Shown here piece after piece: positions 25,369 through 35,347 of a DNA stretch of 64,000 nucleotides (positions are counted from its first letter, which is position 1; the number at the start of each line of letters is the position of its first letter). This DNA is from Diplocloster modestus (lineage in GTDB: Bacteria > Bacillota > Clostridia > Lachnospirales > Lachnospiraceae). The DNA is taken from positions 62,001-126,000 of the forward strand of contig NZ_JAHQCX010000012.1 in the NCBI RefSeq assembly GCF_019042245.1, in the 5' to 3' direction. A model generated the notes under the pieces. The model searched no databases. It was given only the letters and a program-made list of their open reading frames with translations, and was not told where the DNA came from. The translations under genes and the position numbers were made by a program.

Positions 25369-27219
25369 ATGCCATTATATGAATATTCGCACAATGCAGA
25401 AAACCGAATCCGTGTATCAGAAAAGACGGCAGCGTCTGTTGTCAGCGGAAACAGCGAGGTGGCTCGTTCTATTCTGGAGCAGATCCGCCAAAAGTATGAG
25501 GCAGGAAAAAGTACGGTTTTGGTAGCAATGGAAGGATGGTATGGGGTAGAATGGGCACCGCTTCTTCGCGGACTTAATGACTGGGGAAAACGTATGAGTA
25601 TCGGGGTGGATACGGTCTTCGCAGCCGGCCTGTTTAAATCCAAAGACATGATCATGCAGTATAAACAGCCGTATTTGACAGAGGACCCCAGCTTTGGCAT
25701 CGTTTGTGAGGACGGCGTGCTCGAGGATCTGATGGACGAAGAGAAATGTGAGGCATTGCGGGAGAAACTGATCCACAGCGGAAATCAGCAGACGGCTGGC
25801 TGCACGGCAATTTTTGTTATCGGATACGGATCAGGAAGCAGGAAGTTTAATGATTTATATGATCTGTATTACTATTTCGATTTCACCAGACAGCCTCTTC
25901 TTTGGAAGATGTGGGATGGCAGGCTGGCGCCCTTTGGCTGGGAGAGCAGTAATCCGGACTATAATTGGAAGGAATACTATTACATAGATCACTATCTCCT
26001 TCTGAGGCAAAAGGATTACGCGCTGCAGCGTATGGATTATTACGTGGAGTGTGTGGACCCGGAGCATCCGAAATGTATGCCCCGTGAGAGTTACGATGAG
26101 ATCATCCGGACGCTTGTCCGCTATCCGGTCAAAGAGGTGAAGATCTTTCAACCCGGCAACTGGGGAGCATACCGGTATAAAGATCTGTGGGATGTACCGG
26201 GACTGGGCTGCAATGCGTGGAATGAAACGGCCGGACCGGAGCTTAGCGTTCTGGTTGATATCGGGAACGATGAAATGATCCAGATGCCGGTGATGAATTT
26301 GATGCAGTATCCGGAAGAGTTCGTCGGATCTTATATTCATGATACTTATCCCGGTGTACTGCCCTTTGATGTCTGGCTCAATGACGGATACTTTGACACC
26401 CCCCAGCCTGCAGAACGGACCAGCATGCCTTTGCATCTGCATCCCAGCACGGATTATGTGCGCCGAAATTTTAAAGAGCCTCTTGGGAGATATGAAACTT
26501 ATTATGTGGCGGAAGCTTATGAGGACGCGAATACCTGGCTGGGTTACCGGGAGGATGCGGATCTGGAGGAGTGGGAACGGCTCTGCCGGGAATCAGAGAA
26601 CCAGGTTCCAATTGAGAATTGGCGGGATTATGTCATCCGCTGGGACAGCAGCGAAGGGGATCTATATCTGATTCCGCCCGGAACCGTTCATGGACATGGC
26701 GGGAATCAGCTGATTCTGGAGATGGATACCTGTACCAGCAATGCGGGAACGGAATATTCTTTTTTTCTGTATGATTTTGCCAGAAAATCCTGGGAAGATT
26801 CCACACAGGATATGACGGGCCGGCCGCTTAAGATGCATACGGAACATGGGTTTTGCATGGATAAGTGCCGCAGGGAAAAATGGGTGAAGGATCATCTGCT
26901 GGCAAAACCCAGGGTACAGGACTGGAACAAAGAGTACAGCATGGATCAATATGATACCGTACCGGAAATGCCGTTTCATATTGAACGAATCCACTTTGAC
27001 AAGCATGGAGAAAATTCGACCGGGGGAAAATATATGCAGATTCTGACGCTGACGGTGGGGGATAAAGTAGTGCTAAGATCCAAGGAAAATCCTCAGTACC
27101 AGTCTCAGATAGAGAAGTGGCAGAGTGTGATCGTACCGGCTTGTTTCGGTGATTATGAATTGATTCACGAGGGAGCGGGCGGCTGCACTGTGGTACAGCT
27201 GCGGTGGAAAAAAGGCTGA
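25369..27219 (+). CDS. Phosphomannose-isomerase-like cupin protein, paralogue 1
   Basis: The 616-residue protein has an N-terminal domain (about 1-300) I do not recognise, with VAMEGWYGVEWAPLL, YLTEDPSFG and YYYFDFTRQPLLWKMWDG segments. A C-terminal class I mannose-6-phosphate-isomerase-like cupin follows. His356 and His358 (HLHPSTDYV), a Glu in GRYETYYVAEAYE and His441/His443 (GTVHGHGGN) are candidate metal ligands. There is no signal peptide. AGAGGAGGT is the RBS. It heads the carbohydrate locus and has a close paralogue at 42462. A sugar or sugar-phosphate isomerase role is inferred only. Confidence 0.72.
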   Translation: MPLYEYSHNAENRIRVSEKTAASVVSGNSEVARSILEQIRQKYEAGKSTVLVAMEGWYGVEWAPLLRGLNDWGKRMSIGVDTVFAAGLFKSKDMIMQYKQPYLTEDPSFGIVCEDGVLEDLMDEEKCEALREKLIHSGNQQTAGCTAIFVIGYGSGSRKFNDLYDLYYYFDFTRQPLLWKMWDGRLAPFGWESSNPDYNWKEYYYIDHYLLLRQKDYALQRMDYYVECVDPEHPKCMPRESYDEIIRTLVRYPVKEVKIFQPGNWGAYRYKDLWDVPGLGCNAWNETAGPELSVLVDIGNDEMIQMPVMNLMQYPEEFVGSYIHDTYPGVLPFDVWLNDGYFDTPQPAERTSMPLHLHPSTDYVRRNFKEPLGRYETYYVAEAYEDANTWLGYREDADLEEWERLCRESENQVPIENWRDYVIRWDSSEGDLYLIPPGTVHGHGGNQLILEMDTCTSNAGTEYSFFLYDFARKSWEDSTQDMTGRPLKMHTEHGFCMDKCRREKWVKDHLLAKPRVQDWNKEYSMDQYDTVPEMPFHIERIHFDKHGENSTGGKYMQILTLTVGDKVVLRSKENPQYQSQIEKWQSVIVPACFGDYELIHEGAGGCTVVQLRWKKG

Positions 27220-27233
27220 AGGAGGAAGAAAAA

Positions 27234-28349
27234 ATGCCATCTGTAAAATTAATACCTGCCCCGAAGATTGTGTATCCGGGAGCCAGAGTGCCGGAAGTGA
27301 ATGACAAGAGCCAAACGGACTGCCACAGTCCGGGATTCTGGGATTCAGAAGAAGGACGTTTGTATATTTTTAATTCCTGGGAGCTGCCGTGGAGGACTTC
27401 CGGTACCAGTCTTAATGATCTGGGGCCAAGTGAGCCTGTGACCCTGGATGTACTGCAGAACGGCGGCGAGTGGCTGGAGGGGATCTGGAAGGTTCCGAAT
27501 GGGAAACTCTATGGTTGGTACCATCTGGAGCCGGACGGCCTGCGTAAGCCTGGTGATTATTACGGGAGCAGCCAGGTGCAGCAGGAAAAAACAGAGACGC
27601 TGCGAACAATGAGTATTCCGCCGGGCAGCAAATTTTTTGAACGCTACCCGACGAAGCCCAAAGTCGGTGCCCTGGTGTCAGAGGACAAGGGGAAAACCTG
27701 GAGGGATCTGGGATTCATTCTTTCCGCACCGGAGGACCTGGTATCCGCCACATCTTCGGATGCCTGGTATTTTGGGGGAGAAGGGGATTTCGGAACCTGT
27801 GTGGATAAGGAGGAAGAGTTTGTATACTTCTTTATCACCACCTTTTACGGGGGAAAAGAGAATCAGGGGCTGGGTTTTGCCAGGATGAGCCTTGAGGATC
27901 TGGATCAGCCGGCAGGAAAGGTCTGGAAATGGAGAGACGGAAGGTGGCAGGAACCGGGAATCGGCGGATATGCCCAGCCGGTCATTCCCGTGTTCCAGGA
28001 CTGGCACAGCAAACAGGCCAACGCATTCTGGGGGCCGGTTGTCCACTGGAACACCTGGCTTAACACCTATGTCATGTTCCTGAACCGGGTGGATGACGGG
28101 ACCTGGAACATGGAGGGGTATTATGTATCCTTTAATCCCGATATTTCCAATCCGCTGGGATGGTCTGAACCGGTAAAAATTCTGGATGGAGAAGAAGCCA
28201 GACAGGCGACCGCGCCGGACGGCAGTATGACCGGGTGGTATGTCAGCGTATTTCCCGCGGAAGATTACCACAATGACAACCGGATAGGACACAGAGCCAG
28301 GCTGTTTGCTACCGGTACTTCCCTGTGGGAAATTGAATTTGAAAAATAA
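27234..28349 (+). CDS. Beta-propeller protein with an Asp box, glycosidase-like
   Basis: The 371-residue protein shows repeated beta-propeller features and one sialidase-type Asp box (SEDKGKTWRDL). Trp-rich segments such as YGWYHLEP, YFGGEGDFGTCV and WGPVVHWNTW resemble GH43/GH117/sialidase-fold active-site blades. There is no signal peptide. It starts 14 bp after the cupin gene at ATG 27234, with AAGGAGGAAG upstream. I cannot name the substrate; it could be a hydrolase, phosphorylase or non-catalytic propeller. Confidence 0.65.
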   Translation: MPSVKLIPAPKIVYPGARVPEVNDKSQTDCHSPGFWDSEEGRLYIFNSWELPWRTSGTSLNDLGPSEPVTLDVLQNGGEWLEGIWKVPNGKLYGWYHLEPDGLRKPGDYYGSSQVQQEKTETLRTMSIPPGSKFFERYPTKPKVGALVSEDKGKTWRDLGFILSAPEDLVSATSSDAWYFGGEGDFGTCVDKEEEFVYFFITTFYGGKENQGLGFARMSLEDLDQPAGKVWKWRDGRWQEPGIGGYAQPVIPVFQDWHSKQANAFWGPVVHWNTWLNTYVMFLNRVDDGTWNMEGYYVSFNPDISNPLGWSEPVKILDGEEARQATAPDGSMTGWYVSVFPAEDYHNDNRIGHRARLFATGTSLWEIEFEK

Positions 28350-28381
28350 ACGGTTCCGTGAATAAGGAGGAGATCTTTGTC

Positions 28382-29440
28382 ATGCTGCACAGGGAAATGT
28401 TGGATTATGTGGGGGATATCAGTCAGATCGGCGGCATAAAACGCTATCAGATGCTGGAGGGAAAGGCCAAGGGGGTAGAAGCGGTAGATGTGGACGACGG
28501 ACAGGGCCTGCGCTACACGATATTAATCGACAGAGGTATGGATCTGGGTAAACTGGTATACCGGGACTGCGGGTTTACTTTCCAGGCAGCCGCGGGTGTC
28601 ACTGCCCCGCAGTATTACAATGAGCGGGGCGAAGAATGGCTGCAGAGCTTTGGCGGCGGTTTTCTGACCACCTGCGGACTGACACAAGCAGGAGATCCCT
28701 GCGTGTTCGAGGGTCAGCCCTATGGCCTTCACGGACAGGTTTCCAATCTTCCGGCCAGACTGGAGCGATGCGAAGCGGACTGGCAGGGAGATGACTATAT
28801 GATGGAGGTGGCTGGCAGAGTTTGTCAGACCCGGCATCAGGGGGTTCAGATGAGTGTCAGAAGGTCCATTAGGACTGCACTTGGAAGCGGGCATATCCAG
28901 ATAGAGGACCGGATCAGCAACCAGTCATCTGACCGGTCTGCGCTGATGCTTTTGTATCATATGAATTTTGGATATCCCTTTTTAAGTCCCGATACCAGGA
29001 TGTATATTCCGGCCCGGCATACGGAAGGGTGGGATGAGTTTTCGAAGCGGCATATGGAACAGCAGGAGGAGATGCCGGTTCCTTGTGCCCGGGCTGCGCA
29101 CTACACCTATCTGCATGAACTGCGGTCGGACAGCGCAGGAAACACAGGTTTTATGCTCTGGAAGGAAAGGGATGATAAGTTTATCGGGGTACAGGTGAGA
29201 TATAATCAGGCAAATCTGCCATATCTGGGACAATGGATGTACCCGAAAAAAAGAGATTACATTATGGCCCTGGAACCGTGCAATAACCATATCAAAGGTA
29301 CAGCGCTTGAAGAGCAGTACGGTACGCTTCGCTCACTGGAACCACAAGAAGAGGTGACATGCCGGCTGGATATCCGGTTCTTCTCGACCCGGGAAAAATG
29401 GAACGAACTAAAAACTGAACTGGAAGCCCTTACGCGCTGA
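28382..29440 (+). CDS. DUF4432 / aldose 1-epimerase-like protein
   Basis: A galactose-mutarotase-like beta-sandwich. DDGQGLRYTILIDRGMDLGKL at the start, GLHGQVSNLPA, LLYHMNFGYPFL and LEPCNNHIKG match the DUF4432 group, whose His and Glu residues align with the epimerase active site. A cytoplasmic sugar epimerase is the likely role. ATG 28382 has AAGGAGG 11 nt upstream; a GTG at 28358 overlaps that site and is less likely. It is the third gene of the cupin-led operon. Confidence 0.82.
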   Translation: MLHREMLDYVGDISQIGGIKRYQMLEGKAKGVEAVDVDDGQGLRYTILIDRGMDLGKLVYRDCGFTFQAAAGVTAPQYYNERGEEWLQSFGGGFLTTCGLTQAGDPCVFEGQPYGLHGQVSNLPARLERCEADWQGDDYMMEVAGRVCQTRHQGVQMSVRRSIRTALGSGHIQIEDRISNQSSDRSALMLLYHMNFGYPFLSPDTRMYIPARHTEGWDEFSKRHMEQQEEMPVPCARAAHYTYLHELRSDSAGNTGFMLWKERDDKFIGVQVRYNQANLPYLGQWMYPKKRDYIMALEPCNNHIKGTALEEQYGTLRSLEPQEEVTCRLDIRFFSTREKWNELKTELEALTR

Positions 29441-29448
29441 CAGGCATG

Positions 29449-30303
29449 TTAATTGGAAGGGATGCTGCGGCCGTATTGGGTCGGAGTGATCCCTTCCAGT
29501 TGTTTGAAAACCTTGCAGAAATGCTGGCAGTCACAAAAACCGGTCTCCAAAGCGATATCCGTAATACTGTATGAAGTGGCACTTAATAATTTTTTTGCTT
29601 TTCCGATCCGCAGACGGATGAGATATTGCTGAATGGTCAGCCCGGTAGCTTCTTTGAACAGCCGGCTCAAATATCTGGGATTCAGATGTACCAGATCAGC
29701 TATGTTCTTAAGGCACAATGGATACGTATAGTTCTGTTCCAGATAGTTCAGCACATCATAGAGAAACTGCTGTCTGCCCGACCGGCCTGCGGAATGATCC
29801 GTTGAGATGGCACAGCGGCGGTACAGGCAGATAAACAGATCCTGGAGAATACACAGCATCTTCTGACGGCGGAATTCCTGGCCGGCGATATTTTCAAAAT
29901 GCATCTCCAGAAAATAAGACTCCAGACCCGCCAGATTCATAGACTCCGGGTAAGCCGACAAACGGCAGCAGCAGCCGTAAAACCGGTCGGCCAAATCGGG
30001 GGTATCAAAGCTGAAGTCCAGATAATACATCTGAAAATGTCCGCCCTCCCCCAAACTGCTGCCGGAGATCTCCAGTAGATGGACATCATATTTTTTGACT
30101 GCGTGGGTGATCCCGTTGAGATATATTCTTGTCTGCCCGCTTAACAGGTAGATGATCTCAAACATTGGCTTTGCGCTCTGTTTCGGGGTATCCCACCCGC
30201 GGTCTACCCAGACGCCGGATGATAAAAAGCGGATGGAACTGCCGTGGCAGCAGATAAAATCGATGACTTCACTTAGCTGTTTTTGAAGCTGCGAATTTTG
30301 CAT
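29449..30303 (-). CDS. AraC-family transcriptional regulator
   Basis: An N-terminal cupin-like sensory region (about 30-130) precedes a standard C-terminal AraC/XylS DNA-binding domain with two helix-turn-helix motifs (LKNIADLVHLNPRYLSRLFKEATG and ITDIALETGFCDCQHFCKVFKQLEGITPTQY). It reads leftward, ending 8 bp from the epimerase stop, and its promoter region is shared with the divergent sugar-binding lipoprotein gene. I use ATG 30303, which has GGGAGG 7 nt upstream, in place of ATG 30318 without an RBS. It likely senses the imported sugar or a derivative. Confidence 0.88.
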   Translation of the reverse strand: MQNSQLQKQLSEVIDFICCHGSSIRFLSSGVWVDRGWDTPKQSAKPMFEIIYLLSGQTRIYLNGITHAVKKYDVHLLEISGSSLGEGGHFQMYYLDFSFDTPDLADRFYGCCCRLSAYPESMNLAGLESYFLEMHFENIAGQEFRRQKMLCILQDLFICLYRRCAISTDHSAGRSGRQQFLYDVLNYLEQNYTYPLCLKNIADLVHLNPRYLSRLFKEATGLTIQQYLIRLRIGKAKKLLSATSYSITDIALETGFCDCQHFCKVFKQLEGITPTQYGRSIPSN

Positions 30304-30381
30304 TCCCCTTCCTCCCATGCTATCGTTTAGCGCAAGTATAGCACGCCATTTGGCAATGGGAAAGTAAATGGATATGGAATA

Positions 30382-30395
30382 TTCAGATTGTCTAT
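30382..30395 (+). promoter_or_regulatory. Shared 14-nt motif, copy 1 (candidate operator)
   Basis: TTCAGATTGTCTAT is identical to 37295-37308. It lies about 45 bp upstream of the -10 of the binding-protein gene, a usual place for an AraC- or YesN-type activator site. Confidence 0.5.
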
Positions 30396-30415
30396 ACTGA
30401 TTGAAATATTATCCA

Positions 30416-30444
30416 TTTGGTTTTGCAAATAAAACAGATATAAT
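30416..30444 (+). promoter_or_regulatory. Probable promoter of the binding-protein gene
   Basis: A consensus -10 TATAAT (30439-30444) with a weak -35-like TTTGGT 17 bp upstream. A poor -35 fits a promoter that needs an activator. Confidence 0.5.
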
Positions 30445-30475
30445 AAACACATCAAATAAACGGGAGGTAATATGA

Positions 30476-31849
30476 ATGAAGAAAACATGCAGTATGTTGC
30501 TGGCACTGGTCCTTATGGTTTCGCTGACCGCCTGTGGCTCGGATAACAGCGGCTCTGCCGCACAGCCGGACAGTCAGTCACAGGAAGCCGCACAGCCGGA
30601 CGGGCAGTCAAAAGAAAACGAACAGCCGGCAGCCGGAAATTCAGAAACATCCGGCAGCGGCGTTACGCTGACTCTTATGGGTTCAAAAAGCTGGTTCAAG
30701 GATGTAGACAATGAAGTTTATCAGCAGTTTGAAGAAGAGACTGGAATCAAAGTGGAGCTGATCACGAATCCCGATGATATGAACAATAATATAATGGGGG
30801 CCAAAATTGCGACAAAAGAGCTGCCTGATATCGTGGAATATTACAATGGCGGGACCGGAGAGGCGGCTTTACTGGCGGAAGAGAATTTCCTGGATATCAC
30901 CAGTGATCCATGCCTTGAAAATGTGAACCAGGATCTTCTGGATAAGTTTTCCAAATGGGATGGTGTTGTCTATGGTTTCCCCATTGCGGGAGCACAGTAT
31001 TGGGGAATCTATTACAATAAGCAGATCTTCGCGGACCTGAATCTGCAGATTCCGAAGACATTTGAAGATCTGGAAAATGCCTGCCAGAAAATCAAAGATC
31101 AGGGAATCACACCGATATACCTTGCGGGAGGAGATGTCTGGCCGGTAGAAACATGGTTGGATACGTACTGGGGATCCTACATAGCGGCCAAGACAACCGA
31201 TTTCTGGGATCAGTATGGGGAAAATAAGATAAAGCTTGCCGATCTGCCTGAGGCTGTCGAATGTCTGGAACGCCAGAATGATTTTTATAAAAAAGGGTAT
31301 TTCGGAGAGACTGCCATGTCGGATACCTGGAGCGGCCAATACAGTGCATTATATGAAGGAACGGCGGCCATGTTAGTGTTTAATGATTCCTGTTTTGGTG
31401 AAGGAATGGAAAAATACCCGGATTATGCGGAAAAACTCGGCTTTATGCCTTTCCCGGTTGATGGAAGTGATTGTTATGGCGTCACCTCGTCGAATTCACT
31501 GTACATCAACAAGAACAGCGAACATATCGACGAAGCCCTCCAATTATTCAATTTCCTGGCACGTCCGGATATTGTTGAGAAAATGTATACCGCGAAACAG
31601 CAATCTCCCTGGTTTGACAATGTATCGATCGATAGCCTGCTTCCCCAGATTAAAGAAGCACAGGAGGCAGTAAGGGAAGGCAGAAGCGGAGTAAGCTGGT
31701 TTGACTTTATCCCGGCCAGTTATGGGAATTCATCCTTCGAGCAGATACAGGAAATGTTCCTGGGCAACTGCGGTCCTGCTGATGTGTTAAAAGCCATAGA
31801 CGATGAGATAGCGAAGAACGCCAAGGCACAGGGGATACCCGGCTGGTGA
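30476..31849 (+). CDS. Sugar ABC transporter substrate-binding lipoprotein
   Basis: The lipoprotein signal ends in VSLTAC with lipidated Cys20, followed by a Ser/Gln/Glu-rich linker (about 21-60). The rest is a family 1 extracellular solute-binding protein (VTLTLMGSKSWFKDVDNEVYQQFEEETGI, IYYNKQIFADL, TWSGQYSALYEGTAAML). It should deliver a sugar or oligosaccharide to the permeases at 37367-39084. GGGAGGTAA is the RBS. The shared 14-nt motif lies upstream. Confidence 0.93.
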   Translation: MKKTCSMLLALVLMVSLTACGSDNSGSAAQPDSQSQEAAQPDGQSKENEQPAAGNSETSGSGVTLTLMGSKSWFKDVDNEVYQQFEEETGIKVELITNPDDMNNNIMGAKIATKELPDIVEYYNGGTGEAALLAEENFLDITSDPCLENVNQDLLDKFSKWDGVVYGFPIAGAQYWGIYYNKQIFADLNLQIPKTFEDLENACQKIKDQGITPIYLAGGDVWPVETWLDTYWGSYIAAKTTDFWDQYGENKIKLADLPEAVECLERQNDFYKKGYFGETAMSDTWSGQYSALYEGTAAMLVFNDSCFGEGMEKYPDYAEKLGFMPFPVDGSDCYGVTSSNSLYINKNSEHIDEALQLFNFLARPDIVEKMYTAKQQSPWFDNVSIDSLLPQIKEAQEAVREGRSGVSWFDFIPASYGNSSFEQIQEMFLGNCGPADVLKAIDDEIAKNAKAQGIPGW

Positions 31850-31906
31850 CAGCGATAAACATAAAACGCATTCCTGCGAACGAGAATCGCGTACGTGGAG
31901 GTAACC

Positions 31907-33805
31907 ATGAAGAACCTGGCAATCTATGTGGCACCCGGAGCAAATCCGGGTGCCGCAGGCACAAAGGAGAATCCGTTTTCGACCCTTAGTGAAGCAAAGA
32001 AAAAAGCGAAAGACCTGCAGAAAGAATACGGCTGTAATATCATTGTATATCTGCGGGGCGGGGAATACCGGTATCGGACCCCGGAAATTTTTACTGCGGA
32101 TGATTCCGCCATAGATGGGACAAAAATAACTTACCAGGCTTATCCGGGTGAACAGCCTTTCATCGGAGGATCAATTCGCATATCCGATTGGGAAAAGGCG
32201 GCTGAAAAGGATGAATACACCATATGGAAAGCCAAAGTACCGGACGGCGTGTATTCCAGACATCTGTACATAGACGGGCAGCGCTCTGCCAGAACTAAGA
32301 CCGGGATACAGAAAAATACGGCCTGGGAAACGGTTCATTCGGACGCCTTCCGAAGATACCGGAAAACAGGCTGCCGTGATAACGGAGAAAGACAGTGCGA
32401 TATTTATGAGGGATACCTGACACAAGACCCGGTGTTCCTCACATGCCGAAACCCGCAGGACATTGAATTTGTCTATGATGTGGGATGGACACATTCCATC
32501 TGCCCGGTAGAATCCGTCAGCGAAACAAAAGATGGTATCTTCCTGAAGATGAAACAGCCCTGTTTCAAAGACTGCCAAATTAAAATCGGCATGCAGATCG
32601 ACGGCCCCAGCTATGTAGAAAATCTATACGAACTGATAGGTGCAGGCGGCGATTGGTATCTGGACAGGCAAGAGAACATTCTCTATGTGGCGCAGCAAAA
32701 CGGCGTCTCCATAGACGAACGGATAGTAGAACTTCCGATAGCCGAACAATTGGTGATCCTGCGGGGAGAAAAGGACAGGCCGGTCAAAAACCTGGCGTTT
32801 CGGGGTATTACATTCCAATATACCACATTCCTGAATCCGGGCATCTACGGCCATCCCGACGTGCAGGCCAACATTTTAAAAGATCCGGCTGATGACGAAC
32901 TCACCTATTCCTACTTTAAAAAAACACAATCCTGTGTCATATTGGACCATACAGAGGGAATTATATTTGACAGCTGCCGTTTCCTGCATCTTGGAAACGG
33001 GGCGGTAGATATACAACACGGCTCCATAGATAACCGCCTTACCTACTGTGAAATCAGCGATATAAGCGGAAACGGCATCCAGGCCGGGGATTTTCAGGAG
33101 ACCGACGCCCACCCTTCTGACAGCCGCGTGATCGTGCAGAATAATACCGTGGAATACTGCTATATCCACAATGCGGGGGCAGAATTCAAAGGATCCGTAG
33201 GCATCCTTTGCGGCTATGCGAAAGGACTCCATATCATTCACAATGAACTGTGCGACCTGCCCTACTCCGCCATCTCCCTGGGCTGGGGCTGGGGTTATGT
33301 GGACCCGGATTCCGACACCCGCTATTCCTACAAACCGCTGCCGCATTTCAAGCGTTACAGCGAAGAGAGCGTCTGCAGGGAACATGAAGTCCGCTGCAAT
33401 TACATCCACCATGTACTTACCGAGTTACACGACGGCGCCGGAATATACACCTTAGGACTGCAGCCCGGCACCAAAATCTTACAAAATCTGATAGCAGGCA
33501 ATTACCAGGGTATCCCCTACCCGGAAGAAATAATGGTCCACAATTCCTGGAAAGGGCACCAGGATGAAGCGTACACCCGCCAAAAAGGCTTCCCCGGCGG
33601 TATCTATATGGACGAAGCCAGCGGAGGCATGGAAGTACGGGAAAATATCATCTATCAGACCGTAGTCCCGATCCATTACCACAACATCATGGAAGAAAAA
33701 AGATTCTGCTCAAACACAATCCAGGGAAACACGATAAATAAAAAACCATGTGATCCAGGATACCCCCACGAAACCGCGGCCCAGACAGGAATCACAGCCA
33801 GATAG
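31907..33805 (+). CDS. Right-handed parallel beta-helix protein, GH141-like
   Basis: The 632-residue protein begins AIYVAPGANPGAAGTKENPF and VYLRGGEYRYRTPEIF, typical of polysaccharide-active beta-helix enzymes. Helix repeats follow (GIIFDSCRFLHLGNGAVDIQHG, SRVIVQNNTVEYCYIHN, GLHIIHNEL, GTKILQNLIAGNY, GMEVRENIIYQT). The nearest family I can suggest is GH141 or a pectate-lyase-like fold; the substrate is not readable. No signal peptide is present, so it acts inside the cell unless exported another way. GTGGAGGT precedes ATG 31907. It follows the binding protein by 57 bp. Confidence 0.75.
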   Translation: MKNLAIYVAPGANPGAAGTKENPFSTLSEAKKKAKDLQKEYGCNIIVYLRGGEYRYRTPEIFTADDSAIDGTKITYQAYPGEQPFIGGSIRISDWEKAAEKDEYTIWKAKVPDGVYSRHLYIDGQRSARTKTGIQKNTAWETVHSDAFRRYRKTGCRDNGERQCDIYEGYLTQDPVFLTCRNPQDIEFVYDVGWTHSICPVESVSETKDGIFLKMKQPCFKDCQIKIGMQIDGPSYVENLYELIGAGGDWYLDRQENILYVAQQNGVSIDERIVELPIAEQLVILRGEKDRPVKNLAFRGITFQYTTFLNPGIYGHPDVQANILKDPADDELTYSYFKKTQSCVILDHTEGIIFDSCRFLHLGNGAVDIQHGSIDNRLTYCEISDISGNGIQAGDFQETDAHPSDSRVIVQNNTVEYCYIHNAGAEFKGSVGILCGYAKGLHIIHNELCDLPYSAISLGWGWGYVDPDSDTRYSYKPLPHFKRYSEESVCREHEVRCNYIHHVLTELHDGAGIYTLGLQPGTKILQNLIAGNYQGIPYPEEIMVHNSWKGHQDEAYTRQKGFPGGIYMDEASGGMEVRENIIYQTVVPIHYHNIMEEKRFCSNTIQGNTINKKPCDPGYPHETAAQTGITAR

Positions 33806-33817
33806 AACGATCCCCCC

Positions 33818-35347
33818 TCAGTTCGTCTCACCAGCCTCCCATTTTTCCCGGTATTCCGTGGGAGACATACCGGTCTCTTTCCTGAACAGCCGGCTGAAAT
33901 AAAGCGGATCGGTGAAACCCACACAGGACGCCACATCTTTAAGGAGGATATCAAGATTCCCGCTCAATAATTTCTTTGCGTGTTCGATACGGATCTGATT
34001 CAGGCAGCGCAGAGGGGTCACGTGATAGGCAGTGCGGAAGACATTACACAGATATCCTGCGGAGTAATGAAATTCTTCGGAAAGGTCATTTAATGAGATC
34101 GGCTGGTTATAGTTCTCTTCCAAGTACTTATTAATCTGAAAAGCAAAATCATAAGATGAGACTGCGGATAAGGACGCGGTCTCTTCTTTTTGGAACGGGA
34201 TCTGATAGATCCGGCTGGTTTGCTCCAGAAGCTTTTGAAAGGAAGAAGATGAGCTCACCGCCTGCATCAGATCCAATTCCAGATCCGCATGGAGCGTAGT
34301 GGAACTGAATTTGAACAAATGTAAAATCTGACGCAGCAGGATCTCCATCTGAAGCTGGGAGTAATGCTCTCCCTGGCAGGTTTTCAGAAAACGGGCGTAT
34401 TCCGCGGCAAATTTTTTCTGTTCATTCGAGGAGATCGCAAAGGACAGCCTGGCTTCAGTATCCTTTGGGAGATAGGGATAGGCCAGATTGTCGGATTCAT
34501 AGTCGTAGTATAGTGTCTGCGAGATACCCAGTATAATATGCTGTTTCAGGGAAGCCCGCAGCCTGCGGATCTCTTCCAGAATTCCATGGCTGTCCACAAG
34601 GGGACGTCCAATCACCATGGTGTTATTGGGGATAAAATCCAGAAGCCGTTCCCAGAGCTTCGCAAGAGTATCCTCATAGGCCAAAGGATCCGTTTGGAAT
34701 CCCAGGATCATGATATTCTCGTTGGTATATTTACCGCGGACGATCCAGAAAACGGCGTCCGGTAGCAGCTGCTGTACCATATCACTGAATTGTCCGGAAT
34801 ATTGTGGAATCGCTTCCAGGATGGATAACTGATCCTCTGTCACGATAGGGCCGGCACAGGAATAGGCACACAGATAGAAGGGGACAGCGTCCAGGACAGC
34901 GGGAATACGGGGCGGCTGCGGGGACTGGGAAAACGCCAGCCGGAAATAATTCGTGACCTCCTGCTGCTTACGTCCTTCAATGACAGCGGCCACATCAGAC
35001 AGCGTGCGTATCACTTCATCCGGCATCAGGGGTTTTAACAGATAATCCGACACATTCAGGCGCAGAGACGTTCTGGCGTATTCAAAGTCGCTGTAGCCGC
35101 TTATGATGATGGTCATGATTTCGGGATAGTCCCTTGTGGCCCGTTCAATCAGCTCAAGACCGGTCATCACAGGCATACGGATATCTGTGATCAGCAGGTC
35201 GGGGGGATTTTTCCTGATTTGCTGCCAGGCATCCTGCCCGTTTAAGGCGGAGCCGATAATTTTCAAAGGTACATCTGACGCATTCAGAAACGTAATCAGC
35301 CCGTTTAACAATAGCTTTTCATCCTCAGCGATAAATACTTTAATCAT
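33818..35347 (-). CDS. YesN-type response regulator (receiver plus AraC DNA-binding domain)
   Basis: The receiver domain covers residues 1-120 with phospho-acceptor Asp55 (LLITDIRMP) and Lys in YLLKP. A long middle region (about 150-390) is of the YesN type. An AraC HTH pair closes the protein (ISLNDLSEEFHYSAGYLCNVFRTAYHVTP and DILLKDVASCVGFTDPLYFSRLFRKETGMSPTEYREKW). It overlaps the kinase gene by 8 bp, the usual layout of Firmicutes two-component pairs that control carbohydrate ABC importers. It is the best candidate to bind the shared 14-nt motif. Confidence 0.93.
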   Translation of the reverse strand: MIKVFIAEDEKLLLNGLITFLNASDVPLKIIGSALNGQDAWQQIRKNPPDLLITDIRMPVMTGLELIERATRDYPEIMTIIISGYSDFEYARTSLRLNVSDYLLKPLMPDEVIRTLSDVAAVIEGRKQQEVTNYFRLAFSQSPQPPRIPAVLDAVPFYLCAYSCAGPIVTEDQLSILEAIPQYSGQFSDMVQQLLPDAVFWIVRGKYTNENIMILGFQTDPLAYEDTLAKLWERLLDFIPNNTMVIGRPLVDSHGILEEIRRLRASLKQHIILGISQTLYYDYESDNLAYPYLPKDTEARLSFAISSNEQKKFAAEYARFLKTCQGEHYSQLQMEILLRQILHLFKFSSTTLHADLELDLMQAVSSSSSFQKLLEQTSRIYQIPFQKEETASLSAVSSYDFAFQINKYLEENYNQPISLNDLSEEFHYSAGYLCNVFRTAYHVTPLRCLNQIRIEHAKKLLSGNLDILLKDVASCVGFTDPLYFSRLFRKETGMSPTEYREKWEAGETN